Shown here one piece after another: positions 12,877 to 25,219 of a DNA stretch of 64,000 bases. The DNA is from Baylisascaris procyonis (taxonomy: Eukaryota > Nematoda > Chromadorea > Rhabditida > Ascarididae). The notes below the pieces were generated by a model. That model worked only from the letters and a program-made list of their open reading frames with translations. It was not told where the DNA came from and ran no database searches. How positions within the stretch are numbered: position 1 is the first letter of the stretch; each line of letters starts with the position of its first letter. The position numbers and the translations under genes are program-made. The stretch covers positions 1,171,001 to 1,235,000 of the forward strand of contig JAZARR010000167.1 of the NCBI GenBank assembly GCA_037389465.1, read 5' to 3'.

Positions 12877-15800
12877 CACGAGGATCATCTGCACCTGCAT
12901 GTGAGGTAGCTCAGCAAGGAAGAGCTCGAGCAATAGCTCAGTTTGGAGTCAAGAGAGATCGATCTGAGATATGAGGTTGGTTGTGATTAATGTTGATTCA
13001 CAAGAGAAATATGGACGGTTGAAAGTGATATCTTTTAGAGGCTACAAATGGAGTGTCTTGTTGAATATGATTTGCGCTTAGGCAATGCTGTTGTCGTGGT
13101 TATTCGTGGGAAGCTGCTAACATTGTGGTGTTGATGTGTTTCGATCTCAGCGTTTCACTAGTAAACCCTTTCATGTAAAGTACCACTGCTGTGATGAAGT
13201 AGGGTTATTCAACTTCTGTAGCTTTTATAATGTATTCAACTCTTGTAGCTTTTATAACATATCACGTGCATAATGCAGGCAATAAAAATTTCTTCTGTTT
13301 CAGATAACCGGTGCAATAAAGTTGCGACCGGAAAGCCATTGAAGAGTGGGTGGTCTTCGTCAAGAACGAGCGTGGCTTTGTTTGCACTTTTGCCATGATG
13401 GAACTTGCACTCAGCGATCCTCAGCGAAGGACTAACGTCCACAAAGTCCAGGTTTGTTTCTTCTGTTGCTTCAGGTTTGCACGTCAAGAAAAGCTTTAAT
13501 TTTTTTTCTTTTCCAGCGACCTCGTTATTCAGGGGGAAGAGGGATGATAAGAGAGATTTTAAATTGCGAGCTGAGCGTATATGTCATTGCCATTCTTACT
13601 ATTGCTTCATTCTTTTTTATTGTGGTTCCATTTCCTACTCAGTCCAACTACGTATGAAAATTACGGGAGGTCTCTGCACTGAGGTGTGCTTTACTTCAAT
13701 GGGGGGTTCCACGATGTTTGAGGTAAATGTGTATTAACCTACAAGCCTCATGCGCTAGCCTTCTTTCTTGATTACCACCGTGTCCGATTATTCTATGCGT
13801 CCTCCTTCCAATCCCCCTCCCGTGCCTACCCCTAGTACCAAACGTATCGTACATAATGAAATGATTAATCACCATTGTTAATGAGATTTTTTCGGATCCA
13901 ACCAGTTTCTATGAGTATCCATCTCTTTTGTTATTTGTTCACCATTATCAGTGATGATATGATAGAATCATCTTTAGTAGTAAATTGGTCGTATGTGTTG
14001 CATATTAAAGTGAAGTTTGACGGATTGTAGAGCATCGAATATAGCATATAGACACTCATTGCTTAATACTGCAACCACATTTTCGTCTCATTGCATTATT
14101 TGTGTTTTTGAGTAAACAAATATGACGTGTTTCAGGAATGCGCATTTCTTGTGGGTCGATTGGAGTGATATATTGATGTGAGAACTATGCCGGGGGCTGC
14201 AGAATAGCATTGCTACCCTGTGCGAAGCGTCGGTGACTGCTGCTTTAGTTTGGTTTTCAAACAAGAGTGAGTTTTTCTAGTTATGTCCAGCTATCGTTCA
14301 GTATAACTTTTGAAATATTTTCTCATCATTTTGCCGATTTATGAACATGTTTATATTATACTTTTACTTGGGACTATTACTTTTGGTTTTGATTTTAGTT
14401 GTAATTTTGTAAGACTGATGATTTTGTGGTTTATGCTGTTGTGGTTTCCCTTAGTGGCGTTTAATAGGAACACAAAGCTCATCACAGTTATTAGAAAACT
14501 TTTACAAAATGAAGTGGTTTGACTTTAGAAAATTACTGGAAAGTGTAGCGGGAAAGTAAGGGATAACATTACTGTTCTTAAAAATGTTTCGGGCATTAAT
14601 GAGATTCCTCGGGCAGTATTGGTGGCTAGCAGGGATCAGGCAGTGATGTGGTAGCATTACTTCATATCTGATACCTGTCATTGTGCATAATATGTGCTGA
14701 GTCAAACCTCATTTGCAGGTTTAAAAAAAAAGCGCAGCGTTTGCAAGAAAGATGGCCATAGAAGGTGGATCATCTGCGTAACATCCTGCATATCGAGTTG
14801 AATGGCCTATGATGTTTCCAGCAAGGACGTTGTATCGACCATCGTATAATTGCTAGTTGTTCTGTTTCTATTTCGTTTTGTTTGCATCCGCAGGCGATCG
14901 CTTGTACTGGTCGCAGTCGCTTTTGCTGTTACTTTTCTACGTAAGGATCTGTTTAGTTGTAGTAGAATGGGAAAAGTTACTGATGAAGAAGGCTGCCTTT
15001 CGTAGATTCCCTTGGACGCCTTATTAATTACGTCACTACTCAGATTTGACCAATTTTGCTGTTTTTGTGCCACACTGTAGAGTGGTTTAGTGCAGGAAAT
15101 TGTTTGGTTCTTTTTGCCAAAATGATTTGTGGATATTGCCTTAGTGAATTCCCAGGTTTTTAAAGAGTGCATTGGTCAGTGCAAATACCCGGAAATTTGC
15201 ACGAAGTTTGTTTTGATGGCTAATTTATTGGTGTTTTATATTTCGATTTGCAGCAAACATTGAAAATGTTATTTGAGAAGTCGATATTGAATTCCGTGCG
15301 ATGAATGAGTCGCCGCCATTTATTGCACGACTTTCGTTCGGTATTACTTTATTATGGAAAGAATTCAGCTTGCTTTGCTAGCTTTTGGCCAACTTAATTC
15401 CGAATTGGTAAAGAAATCCAACTTTGTGTGTGTTTTTATATATGAATGACCTCATCAGTTTTGATTAATTAGCAATTCGGAGAGTTTTCTCTTGTAGCGT
15501 TGATGTGTTTGAGGTTCCCTGTTGCCTTGCTTTGAGTTATTTAGGTAGAATTTTGATTGGATGAGTAGGAAATTGTCTTTGATGAAATTTTCGTATATTT
15601 CAACGAGTGTGGCTACATATAGAAATTTTTTTAAGAGCTCTGCTAGAGGCTTATTTTTCTGCCTCAAGTTGGCATTGTAATGTTTATCTCAATGTGATGC
15701 TAACGGTCATAAGGCAGGATGTCGTATGCATATGCTGTTGTTGATTGTGGCACTTTATAATTGAAATTTCAACGATAAAAATGTCAAAGAACGAATGTTT

Positions 15801-18800
15801 CGCTATGTTTCAATTCATCATTGATTGAAGGGAGCTTGCGCTTCTTTATCTTTATTATATATTGGAATCGTTTTTTCGTTTATTAAGCGCTGTTGAAGAT
15901 TCCATTTGAATGTTTGCTTATATGCTTCAAAAGTTGATCCATTACTTTTGAATAGTAGGTTTATATAGGGTGCAAGGATTTGACCTGAGGAAGAGTGGTA
16001 AGGAAAGATTGCCCTCGATAGTTTAGATTCTTGACGGCCGGGGGCAGTAGCACCAACTGTGGATTTTCATTTCAAGTGTTGAGTTCTCGAAACTTCATAA
16101 GGGATACCTTCCAACTCGATTGTTGTTATGATGTGACAGATCGTCGCCTTGGGTCTCTTTTGTTTCACTCCCCTAGGTTAGCAATCCTGCTTAGTTATAG
16201 GAGCTCAGTGGACACGGACGCAATGGGGATGCGGTATGGATCTACTATTTTCATGGATCGACAGGGGGCCACAAGAATTTTGGGTCTGCGACCTTGTTCC
16301 GCAGATTGACGAATGCGATGGGTCGACATTTCATGGTCGGCTAGGCTTTCCGAGTCTTCCAGGCCGGAGTTGTCGTTCGCCACACCACTGTGATACCGGC
16401 ATTTCTGGCTTCGTGGCGTTGATGGACGTGCTTGAAGGTTGAACGATAACAGAATAGATAGTATCGTTTGCTGCTTTGAGCGTTACTGTTCTTTAAAAAA
16501 GGGGCCGGACAGTACGTTTAGCGGGTTGTGACATGGCTGGCCCATTAATGACGTGGACTCATGGACTGACCCAAGCTTTTCATACCGTTTTGTTCAGATC
16601 ATTCTTAATCAGGCATTTTATGATGGTGAACTCGGAATGACGATCTTTCTTGAAAGTCCCTGAAGCCGGTGTGTGTTATTTTGGTTCGCCTTAGTTTTTG
16701 GAGATGAAGTAACTTTCCAAACATATCGCTGTTGAGAAATGACATTTAGGGAATTGTATTAGTGGTCATGCTGTAGAATTGCTACTTGGAGATCTAGAAT
16801 TGGTAATGAGTGTAAGCCGCGGCGTGTGGTAGATTATAAAGGCAACTCAATGAAATTTTGAAAGGATGCAGCCTTCCGACGTTGAACAAGCTGGACAATC
16901 ACTTATGTGTATAGCGATTAACATCTACTGGTTTGTCGAGGTATTAAAAAGAAGCATAGGTTAATTAAATATTGCCAAGTGAAGTGCGATAGGTAGTGGT
17001 TGGGGTGAGTCACGAAAAAATTAAGCTGTGTATGTCGTTATGTGTCTGAAGAGAATGAAACTTTTCGCTGAGCGCCTCAGAAACTTACATTTTTTCGTGA
17101 CGTTTCAAAAGTGTGGCAAGTCGCAGATGAGGCTTGGGATATTTATTTATTTGTTTATTTATTGATAACGTCTTGCATGCTGGATGCTGTCATCAAGTTG
17201 CATTGCTGGACCGAGAATATTTTGAAGATTTGCAACTCCTTTCCAAAGTATGGCCCTTATCGATCGATGCATCTTGAGCCATTGCCCGATCCGGGCGAGC
17301 AGTGGTTCAAATGCTGAAAATCGTTCCCCAATCTTTCGATTAGATGGAAACTAATAGAGCACAATGGTGACAGCAACTATGCGCTTTTTGTTTTGAAAGG
17401 TGGGTTTAGGGCTCATTCATGGATGTTTGGCTTGGCCGTGGAATAGCATGAAATGAGCCCTTTGATAATTTACGACACAGTTTGCATTCATGGTGGCTTG
17501 CTCAGCTATTATTATGGCAGATGAGTTAAAGTTGTTGATGATTTGAGGCGCTATGCGGAAAATGAGGGGTGTTTCACCTACATATCTGTCTGTTTGAAAA
17601 CGGAAGTGATAGTCCGGTGGAGGGAAGGGAAAGGCAAGGAGTGGATGGAGAGGCTAATATCCGTCCGTTGTTTGCAACCACTTCGCTATTCTTCGAATTG
17701 GACGTGACGTTCTGCCTGTTTCTGTTTTACCCTTTATGGAGCAGTTGCGAGGTATTTTGGCCATTAAAGGAGGCTGCACTCAACCATTCTCTTGATCGTT
17801 GCTTTTTCTAATAAAAGTGACTTTCCTTCGTTACTCATTCTGCTCTCTGCAAGCTGTCTAATCTTGTTACAAACTCAGTTGTTAATTATATGAGTGACTT
17901 AAAAATTTAATGTTGCGGACAATGGTATCGCTGTGATGGCATCAGCAATTTTATTTTAAGGTTTCTCTTTGTTTTATGATGTTGATTCTTAATTAAAAAG
18001 TTTTATGTGATTTATTTATGGGAATTTTTGCTTGTTTCCTTGTGGTTTTACATGTCCTTAAATTTGTGAAGAAAATAGTTTCCTTTGCATATGCTTTTTG
18101 TATTCCCAGAATTCGTTTGTTTAACGGAAGGATATGGCTTGCATCCAGTTTCAGATGTTTGCCTCATTCATCTTCTCTCTACGCCAATGTTTTTGTATTG
18201 AACGTTAACGGCTAATGTTTTTTATGAAGTGTTTTTACTCTGTTTTGGCGAGGCCAGCTATGCGATTGCTTTGTGCTGAATTATTGGTTTCTTTGTGTTA
18301 ATTGTAAGGTTGTGCCAAGTTAGGCGCTCTTATATGTTTCATGTTGTAATTAGAGATGTTGCACTATTCATCCGTTGTATAGTTGCGTCATAATCGCGTG
18401 AGGTGTAAATTGAGGTAATGGTTTCAGCTAGGCGAACGATAGCTAGTGACTGAGTGAGGAGCAGCCAAGACTGGATAACTTGATTGTTGATTAAGTGGAA
18501 ATTGAATGGACTTAGCATATCAGAAGTGTAATGTTTTTAACGGAGGCCACTCTAAGTAGGTTGTTTCGAAACGGAAACAATAAACTGAGGAGATGACAAT
18601 GAATTCTTGGGTTATTGAGATCAGATATAAATTTATTTATGTGTATATGCAACATCAAGTAAATTCATTCGTGTGGGAGATTTTTTCGAGAGGAGGGAGG
18701 GGAGGAGAGGGAGGCGCTCTATCATAAAAGTGTTTTCTCATTATATATCACTCCATATGTGATGCATTAAGCAAGATGCGTTATCACTGCACCAATACGC

Positions 18801-19689
18801 ATGCTTTGTTCTCGATGAAGGCGAGGTCCACCTTTCAGTCTTTTCCTCCCGCCACGTGCTGATGCGTAAGCTATTGATGTATGCTGGCGATAGAACAAGT
18901 TGTATACTATATGATTTAATACGTGAAATTCGATATTATATTTGCACTATATGTTGTAAAAGGAGTATGTATGCTCTACACGTTCTGTATATAACGTCGC
19001 CTTCAGTTTCCCAGGATTTTGTATTTTGTTGAGGAGAGGCGCTTTTTTATGTGTGAGGTTAATTTCCTGTCAAGGATTCATTTGTTTCTCTAAGCTTCCA
19101 GAAAACGCCGGAATTCAGCTGAAGAGAGTCGTCCCTTGCTCACTTCTATGTAGTGAGCTCACTTCTTTTTAATACAATCATGTGTGTCCAAAGAAATGTT
19201 GTTTATATATGTTTCGCTAGCTATTGTTGCATTACTATATGCATATTTATTCATGTATATGCATAATTAAGGGCGCCTTTTAATACCTCTAATTATTTTG
19301 GGCTTTCGTCAATGTTATTTGACGGGGGAGTTGACGGAGGGGTGTGATTTCTTCATCAAAGTGATGATCTGCTGGTGGTTTCCAGACATATGCGTTTTGG
19401 TGAGGGTGGGTGTAGTGTAAGCGGCTGAAGAGTGTGGTGTATACATGCCATTTTTCATACTTAACGGCTCCTGCGCTTGGCAAATCTCAATCTTAGGAGT
19501 TGCAGAAATGTTTGTGGTATCAGAGAGGAGTATAAAACGAGCTATCCAACGGACAGTGCTATCTATAGTCGAGAGGGGTGCAGGGTGTGGTGTGAAGGGA
19601 GTGTGTGTATGTTCTCCCATAAAAATGTACGTACGGTGAAATTTGCTCATTGGTTTGCGTAAGCGTAGGGCGGCGCAGTCGGTTAATCG

Positions 19690-19985
19690 TTCGAGTGACA
19701 AGGGAAGGGGGTGGGAGGGTTCGGTTTCGTGCGAGGTGTGTGTGGTGTGTGGTATGTTTGTTTGTGTGAGGTGCAAGGGGAGGGGTGGGGGTTTCGTTAT
19801 TCTCTTTGTGTGTAGGTACGGAGGGGGGCGAAGCCCCCGTTTGGACTTTGCGATGCGTGTGTGGCGTGTGGTGGTCGGTGGTTTGTGGGTGTGGGGGGGG
19901 GGGGGGGAGGAGGTGCCTGTCGTGTGGTGTGTGGTGTGTGAGGGGAGGTGGTGGTGTGCATGTCTGTGTGTATGTGTGTGTTGAC
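19690..19985. repeat. GT-rich low-complexity tract with G15 run
   Basis: The plus strand is almost wholly G and T with repeated GTGTG, and it includes 15 consecutive G at 19893-19907. Open frames on the opposite strand are long only because they repeat His, Thr and Pro codons, so they should not be read as genes. The tract is a likely slippage-prone or G-quadruplex-forming sequence. Confidence 0.7.
19824..19838. other. Short stable hairpin with GCGAAGC core, copy 1
   Basis: GGGGGCGAAGCCCCC is a perfect 6-bp stem closed by a GAA triloop. GCGAAGC is known as an exceptionally stable DNA mini-hairpin. A second instance lies at 21398-21412. Confidence 0.6.
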
Positions 19986-20637
19986 GCAAATCTATTCGCC
20001 TTAGTACATTGGTACATTTTAGTACTAACTATTATTGGTCTAACAACACATCTACTGGTCGATATCTGCCGCCAACACCGACACCCTCTTGTATTGTTTA
20101 CCAATCGGCGTGGCCGTCAATATCACTTATTCTTCTTTGCGTGCGAGAATACGTGTTATGTTTGTTTTTCGTGCCTCTTGATTCTACTTTCATCGTAGGT
20201 AGGATAACGGTGTAATATATAGCAATTTTATTTCTTTTTCAGATCATTATTCACTTCTAATACATCACTTCCGCTTGCCATTTTATAGCAGTATAAATAT
20301 TACCCTTTAATATGCTACCGTTACGCAGTTAAGTTTAGTTTTAAGGCAAGCTTTTATGGTGGCCACTGTATTTATTATAAAGCTAATATGTTGTTTTCTT
20401 TATATCAGTTACCAACGACATATGTAATACTGATCGTTAGATGTGTTGTACCTTTCAACATCCTCCATCCCGCATTAAATTTTGTCTTAGATTTCGGTCT
20501 TATAAATTTTTTTAGTGATAGATAATAGAGCTCGGTGGTGAAAGGATCTTAAACCTCCCAAGCATCATCTCTGGAGGAAAGGAGAGAAACCGACGATGAT
20601 GGTGAGATGAGGTGGAGATAGTTTCTGTAATTTTGTT

Positions 20638-20815
20638 TTTATCCCATACTTTTATTTACTATTTGTTTTATCTATAGTCCTCCTTTCTAATTCTTTTTCT
20701 ATTACTTTTCTAATTCTCCGCTTTCTTCCTATTTCTATTTCAATTCCATTTCTATTCCTTTACCCTTCTTTTCCTTTTCTGGTGTTTCTCCTTCTTTATG
20801 TGCATATTTCAAGTT
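20638..20815. repeat. Pyrimidine-rich tract
   Basis: The plus strand here is almost all C and T over about 175 bases, built from imperfect TTTCTATT and TTCCTTT phrases. No coding content is seen. Confidence 0.6.
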
Positions 20816-20874
20816 ATTTACTCTATTTTATTACCCGTACACTTTTCAGTGCTAAAAGGGTTATGCGTATCGTT

Positions 20875-20951
20875 CTGACGATGGCCGGCGCATAGCTCAG
20901 ATGCACATGTAAACGAATAAGGGCCGAAACATGTTCATCTTTATTATTATT
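20875..20951 (+). ncRNA. Hammerhead-ribozyme-like core, degenerate
   Basis: CTGACGA (20875-20881) fits the conserved CUGANGA box. GGCC (20883-20886) can pair with GGCC (20932-20935), directly followed by GAAAC. A three-base ATG/CAT stem follows. One extra T sits between the first box and helix II, helix III has a C-C mismatch next to the cleavage position, and helix I is not evident. Similar CUGANGA...GAAAC cores occur in retroelements of the Penelope type. This copy is at best decayed. Confidence 0.2.
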
Positions 20952-21397
20952 AGCAGTTAGCGTCTTTGACCTTGATATCTATTTTCCCAACAGTGGTCTA
21001 TATGTTCTACTCCGTTCTTGCCGAACTATTCCTTTGTGTTAATGGTTCTTAATATAAGGTCCTGCAAGGTCACATATTTGTCCACGTCTTTTGCAATGAT
21101 AGATAATATAGGTACTTTTTACTTAACTTGTAGAATCTTTGTGAACTAATAAAAATAAATTCGTTCCTTATGTTACAGTGTAATAGTTTGTTAGTATATC
21201 TATGTTTATTTTGCTGTTTTATCTTCCTAGAACTTTCCAGTATCCAGAAAGTGCGGTTTTTGATAAATCCTTTGCTTCTACATTTCGTTCTTTTCTTTTA
21301 TGGAAGATTTTAAAAATTTTTATTGTCTGGCATTTGGTTCTTTTCTTTTATAAAAACTTCAAAAATTGTGTGTGTGGAGTGCGGTGTGTGGTTAGAT

Positions 21398-21412
21398 GTG
21401 GGCGAAGCCCAC
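21398..21412. other. Short stable hairpin with GCGAAGC core, copy 2
   Basis: GTGGGCGAAGCCCAC is a perfect 6-bp stem with a GAA triloop, with the same core as at 19824. Two more hairpins follow at 21506-21529 (GCAACCC arm with one bulge) and 21531-21545 (GGGG/CCCC arms), so three lie within 150 bases. Confidence 0.6.
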
Positions 21413-21739
21413 TATGTGTCCGACCGTAGACGATGCTGTGTGGAGGTGCGATGTCCACAACAACGACTGTACTTGGACCAAAGCAGGGTGCGAGGGGGGG
21501 GGGCGGCAACCCTCTTGCCGAGGGGTTGCAGGGGACGGAGCCCCCTTCAAGCATAAGTATTGGAGTAAAATCAAGAGAGACGGTAGAGGTTCGTATCCTC
21601 AATTCTATCCATATTCACAATAGTTTCGTATCCTTCCATATGCTACAGGTGTATTCTTCGCCTGCTGTCTTTACGTGTGTATATATTATGTAGTTTGGGA
21701 TGTAAGGTGGTGCAAATTGGTTTTTTGCATGAATTGCCG

Positions 21740-22051
21740 TGTAACGATTTTGATCGTAAAGCAGCTGGATTATGATGATAGAGCGATTGTGACCATAGAA
21801 TAGCGTGCGCTATATTTTGCTCTTGTAAGTATCGCTTTGATACTATGAGTAGGGTATGTAAGAGCTGTTATTGCCCGCTGTGGTTTAGTGTGTTTTCTTC
21901 ATGCGTTTGGAGGTGTTCGCTCGTGTTGCTTTGTCAGTTGGTGGACTGCTCGTGGGCCGAGGTGGGGCCGTGTTCGACTAATAAAGAGTTCGGTTTTGTC
22001 GGGGTGCGCAAGAAGGAAACGGTGGCCCGATGAGGATATCGGGACGTTACG
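21740..22051 (+). repeat. Left LTR of the retrotransposon
   Basis: This is the 312-bp repeat starting TG. The sequence corresponding to the TATA box of the right LTR reads TATGTAAG here (21855-21862), so the promoter of this copy may be weakened. An AATAAA signal lies at 21980-21985. The last base is G where the right LTR has A. Confidence 0.92.
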
Positions 22052-22253
22052 GGGGGGGGGTCAGCCAGTGAGCGACCTTGGTAGTCACTGCGAGAGTGCT
22101 ACCAATTGACGAAGCCTCGAGTAGGAGGCTCGCGTGCGTGTTTTCAATAAGAGCGGAGCACTCTATTGTGCAAGAAAGCGCAAGGCACTCGTGCGCGATA
22201 GGGCGCAGCAGAGTGCTAAAGGCATAGGTGGCAAGTGCCACAGTTGCTAATTT

Positions 22254-24639
22254 TTGCACGATAGCTCGTGTATGATTTGTGCAAAGGCTCCTAAAGTATC
22301 TAACAAGTATTTGGTGTTGTTGGTTGTGGAGGAAATGGGAGAGCAGTTCTTCCCAAACGATGAAGACGTACTGGGGCCGGAAGACGAGGCACGAGTGAAC
22401 GGCGATGCAAACGCGATAAAGGCACAGGTCAGCAAAGACCTCTGCTCAGAAGTGGAAAAGCGTAAGAGTTGGTGCGCCATAGACGCACGCAACCACCTGG
22501 GGGAGGTCATAGGGGATGTGCAAGACGTCCTAGTGGAAGAGCCGAATGACGTACCAGAGATTGCTGATACGGTTAGGGAAGTTTTCCAGCCGTCGTCAGA
22601 AAAATTTTCTCCGTAGCAGCACGAGCTGAATAAGGTCAAGCAAGTTTTGTTGAGGCTAGAACAAAAAAGGTAGCGTCACAAGGGCCTAGAGCAGCTGAGA
22701 AGTATGAAGCAATAGCCAAGCTTTTGGCGTAACATCTCGACATCTTCTTAAGGCGTTGAGGGTGAGCCAAGATAATAGGACGAGGCCGCAAAAAGAATAC
22801 CAAAGCTCAGGCGAAAACGTGCTATCACGAGAAGATAGAATGCTGTAAGGAAATGAAGAATTAAGAAAAGAGTTAAGAAAGGAGGAGGAAAGCATAGCAC
22901 AGTATAAAAGGTATACTGATAAGTTGTATTCTGAGTTGAGCCGATTTCAGGTGGCTGGAGTTGCTGAAGATCTGGGCGGGCCAAGTGAAGGAGTCAGTCA
23001 CCGAAAAAGAAGAACAGTCAGCAAAGTTTGATGACTTTATTGAAGAATTCCTGCTACGGTTCGAGTACGAGAATGATCCGACCAAGATCATGTACTTGAA
23101 AGCATTTCCAGCAGGGCTAGCTCGAGATGCGTTTCTGAATTCCATTGCACATACGCGACTTTGGTACCTTCAATGAAGTGATAAATGCATTGAAACTTGC
23201 AATCAGTAATAGCTCCAAAATCAGTCGCCTGCGCCGGCAAACTGAGCTGCAGTTTCTGAAGTGGAAAAAGGGGCAATCACTTGTAGAATTTTTCGCCGAA
23301 GTGGATAAGAAGATCGCGGCAGCATGTCCCTCCACAATATATACAGACATTGCAGCTGTGGATGGACGCAAGCGTTGGTTGCATTGCGATGCAAGCGTTA
23401 TCTTTTGAGCCAAAATTAGCAGCAAGGGTGGATTATGCAGTGGCAGCTGCACCCAGAGGAGTCCTAAACGATGCATTAAAGCAAGCCGTGGTAGAATGGG
23501 AAAGAATATCGCGTAGTATACAAAGCAGGTATAATAACAGGCAAAATTGCAATGAAAATGATGGGAACGGCCAGAGGCGCGAATACTCTGATGGGAACCT
23601 AGATGGGTGAAGAGGACCCATAAATGGTGGCTGGCGGCGGACACAATGCACGCAGGTGAGGGGCCTGGCCTGAAAATGCGGACATTTGACTACCAGCCTA
23701 AGTTAAACGAATATACTAGGTAAAGCAAAGTAGAGCACAAACAAACAAATACGCGAACTTCCCGATGGCCTCAGGGAGCGTCCATGACATCAAACAACCG
23801 TAATAGCTCTGGAAGAGTAGCTAATAGAAGGGGAAGGAATGGGCAATCCCTAAGTGTGTGCTATACGTGTATAGGTAGGGGCCATACAGGTTGTGTATGC
23901 CCGTCAGCAACAGTGCATAGAGTATCTGCGGCTAAAGCAGCTACCCCAGAGCCAAAAACGGAGGCTAGTGACCCAATTGAATTAAGAGTCACAGGTATAG
24001 AAGCAACCCCGCAGTGTGACGACGTAGTCGGCAATAAACTAACAGTAGAATTGTTAGATGATGAAGTTTCCGTGCGCCACTGTTGGACAGCGGAGCGATG
24101 GTTTCATTTATCTCGGTACCCCTAGTGAGAAAAATTGCCGCAGCTAAAGGAGCTGAATTTTTAGTTGAGAAAAAAGAGAAAGGGGATGAGCAGTGCTCAC
24201 GGATTATGAAAGATGCATCGGGAAATACGATGCAGTTCCTAGGTAATTTCGCCATCGAAGTCGAATGGGCGCAAACGCAAGAAAGTAGTGCAGATGTTAG
24301 TGCTAGCATCCTTGGCGGGAGAGGAGGACATTGTGCTGGATATGAATGCATTAGGTGCATATCAAGAGTGGAGAGAATAGATGCTGCGACCAATGCAAGC
24401 GCAGGAAAAAGCTTGTATTAGCGGCAGAGGCAGCGCTTATACCGCCAGGTGCACAGAAGCTGGTCCAAAGTAAAATAAGAAGACCCAGTAAAAACTGGGG
24501 AGTCTTACGGCCGCGCCGAAAGCAGGTGCAAGAAGGTCTAGTGCAGGTGGATAACAATAGAAGATGCGTGCCAAGCAATAAGGCAGCAGGTGTCAAGGTC
24601 ATCCTTATCGCGCCTCCAGCGGAGCTCCGAATACATTGA
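22254..24639 (+). pseudogene. Broken gag-protease region of the retrotransposon
   Basis: Successive open pieces in different frames follow each other: 22254-22616, 22961-23176, 23145-23408, 23350-23610, 23784-24125, 24083-24421 and 24355-24639. The central pieces read as a capsid-type gag (FDDFIEEFLLRFEYEND; later GQSLVEFFAEVDKK). A zinc knuckle C-x2-C-x4-H-x4-C (CYTCIGRGHTGCVC) begins at about 23859. A retroviral-type protease active site, LLDSGA, lies near 24075-24095 but is split by a frameshift. A short pol-like linker follows (AALIPPGAQKLV). Frameshifts and stops make this copy non-functional as it stands. Confidence 0.8.
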
Positions 24640-25219
24640 TGAGCACCGCAGGATGAGGGAATGGTACCTCCCACTTAGAGATGAGCTATAAAGTGAGCAT
24701 TTCATTCTAGCCGGCTGAGACGATGGGCCGGATCATCTAAATATCACGCGATGGTTGGCAATTTGCCAGTTGAGGAGAGCGCGAAGATATGTAAAGATCG
24801 TGGAGGACTGAACGTGCTGGGAGCAGCCAGACTACTACGTGCTGCAAACTACGCATGCGATGTAAACCTCATACGCGACAATTCGCAATGTTTCAACACT
24901 ATTAGCCAGCCGCAGAGTTCCGACACATTCAACAATCTGTGTCAGCGGCGCGACGTGGATACCACGACAGGCAGCAGAAGCAGCATCCGCTGTCAGTACG
25001 CTCGACGACAACCACAGGGCCGATCGGGCAAAGCCAATCCATATCGACAGCGCGGCAGTGGAGCGAATCGTCAGTGTCGTTGATATGTTGTTTTTTCCGT
25101 GACTTGATCGATGTTGTTTTGTGACTTACATTGGTTTCATCATGTTTTGTGATATTTATTGTTCATTGATTCTGTTTTACGTATGAACGCTTGGGGCGAG
25201 CTTTCGGGACCCCCAGGCG
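24640..25219 (+). other. Rest of retrotransposon interior, no identifiable pol
   Basis: A 110-codon open frame (24751-25083) is rich in Arg, Gln and Ser and resembles no reverse transcriptase or integrase motif. It probably reflects an internal deletion or non-autonomous replacement. No clear polypurine tract precedes the right LTR. Confidence 0.5.

Larger units (their letters stand above)
12877..21735. other. Long stretch without recognised genes, G+T-rich plus strand
   Basis: No exon with family resemblance was found. The plus strand is enriched in G over C and T over A in most lines read, which lowers stop-codon frequency on the minus strand and creates spurious open frames there (for example 12607-12933 and 14807-15172). 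Two GC-richer islands, 13290-13487 and 16020-16475, are open in several frames on both strands. Short hairpins, G runs and a pyrimidine tract are listed separately. Confidence 0.4.

Noticed and set aside
14807..15172. Open frame of 121 codons on the minus strand
   Set aside because: The minus strand here is poor in T and G, which reduces stops; composition is Thr/Ser/Lys/Asn-rich and nothing resembles a family.
16195..16475. Minus-strand open frame of about 94 codons, with GACGGCCGGGGGCA nearby (16031-16045)
   Set aside because: The GC-rich patch is open in both strands. The G-rich phrase resembles a piece of 18S rRNA, but the flanking sequence does not follow the rRNA, so neither a gene nor an rRNA fragment is supported.
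19315..19989. Open frame of 224 codons on the minus strand, rich in His, Thr and Pro
   Set aside because: It is the complement of a GT-rich low-complexity tract; length comes from the absence of stop codons in C/A repeats, with no domain or splice context.
21575..21600. T-arm-like GAGGTTCGTATCCTC
   Set aside because: No D-arm, anticodon arm or acceptor stem upstream.
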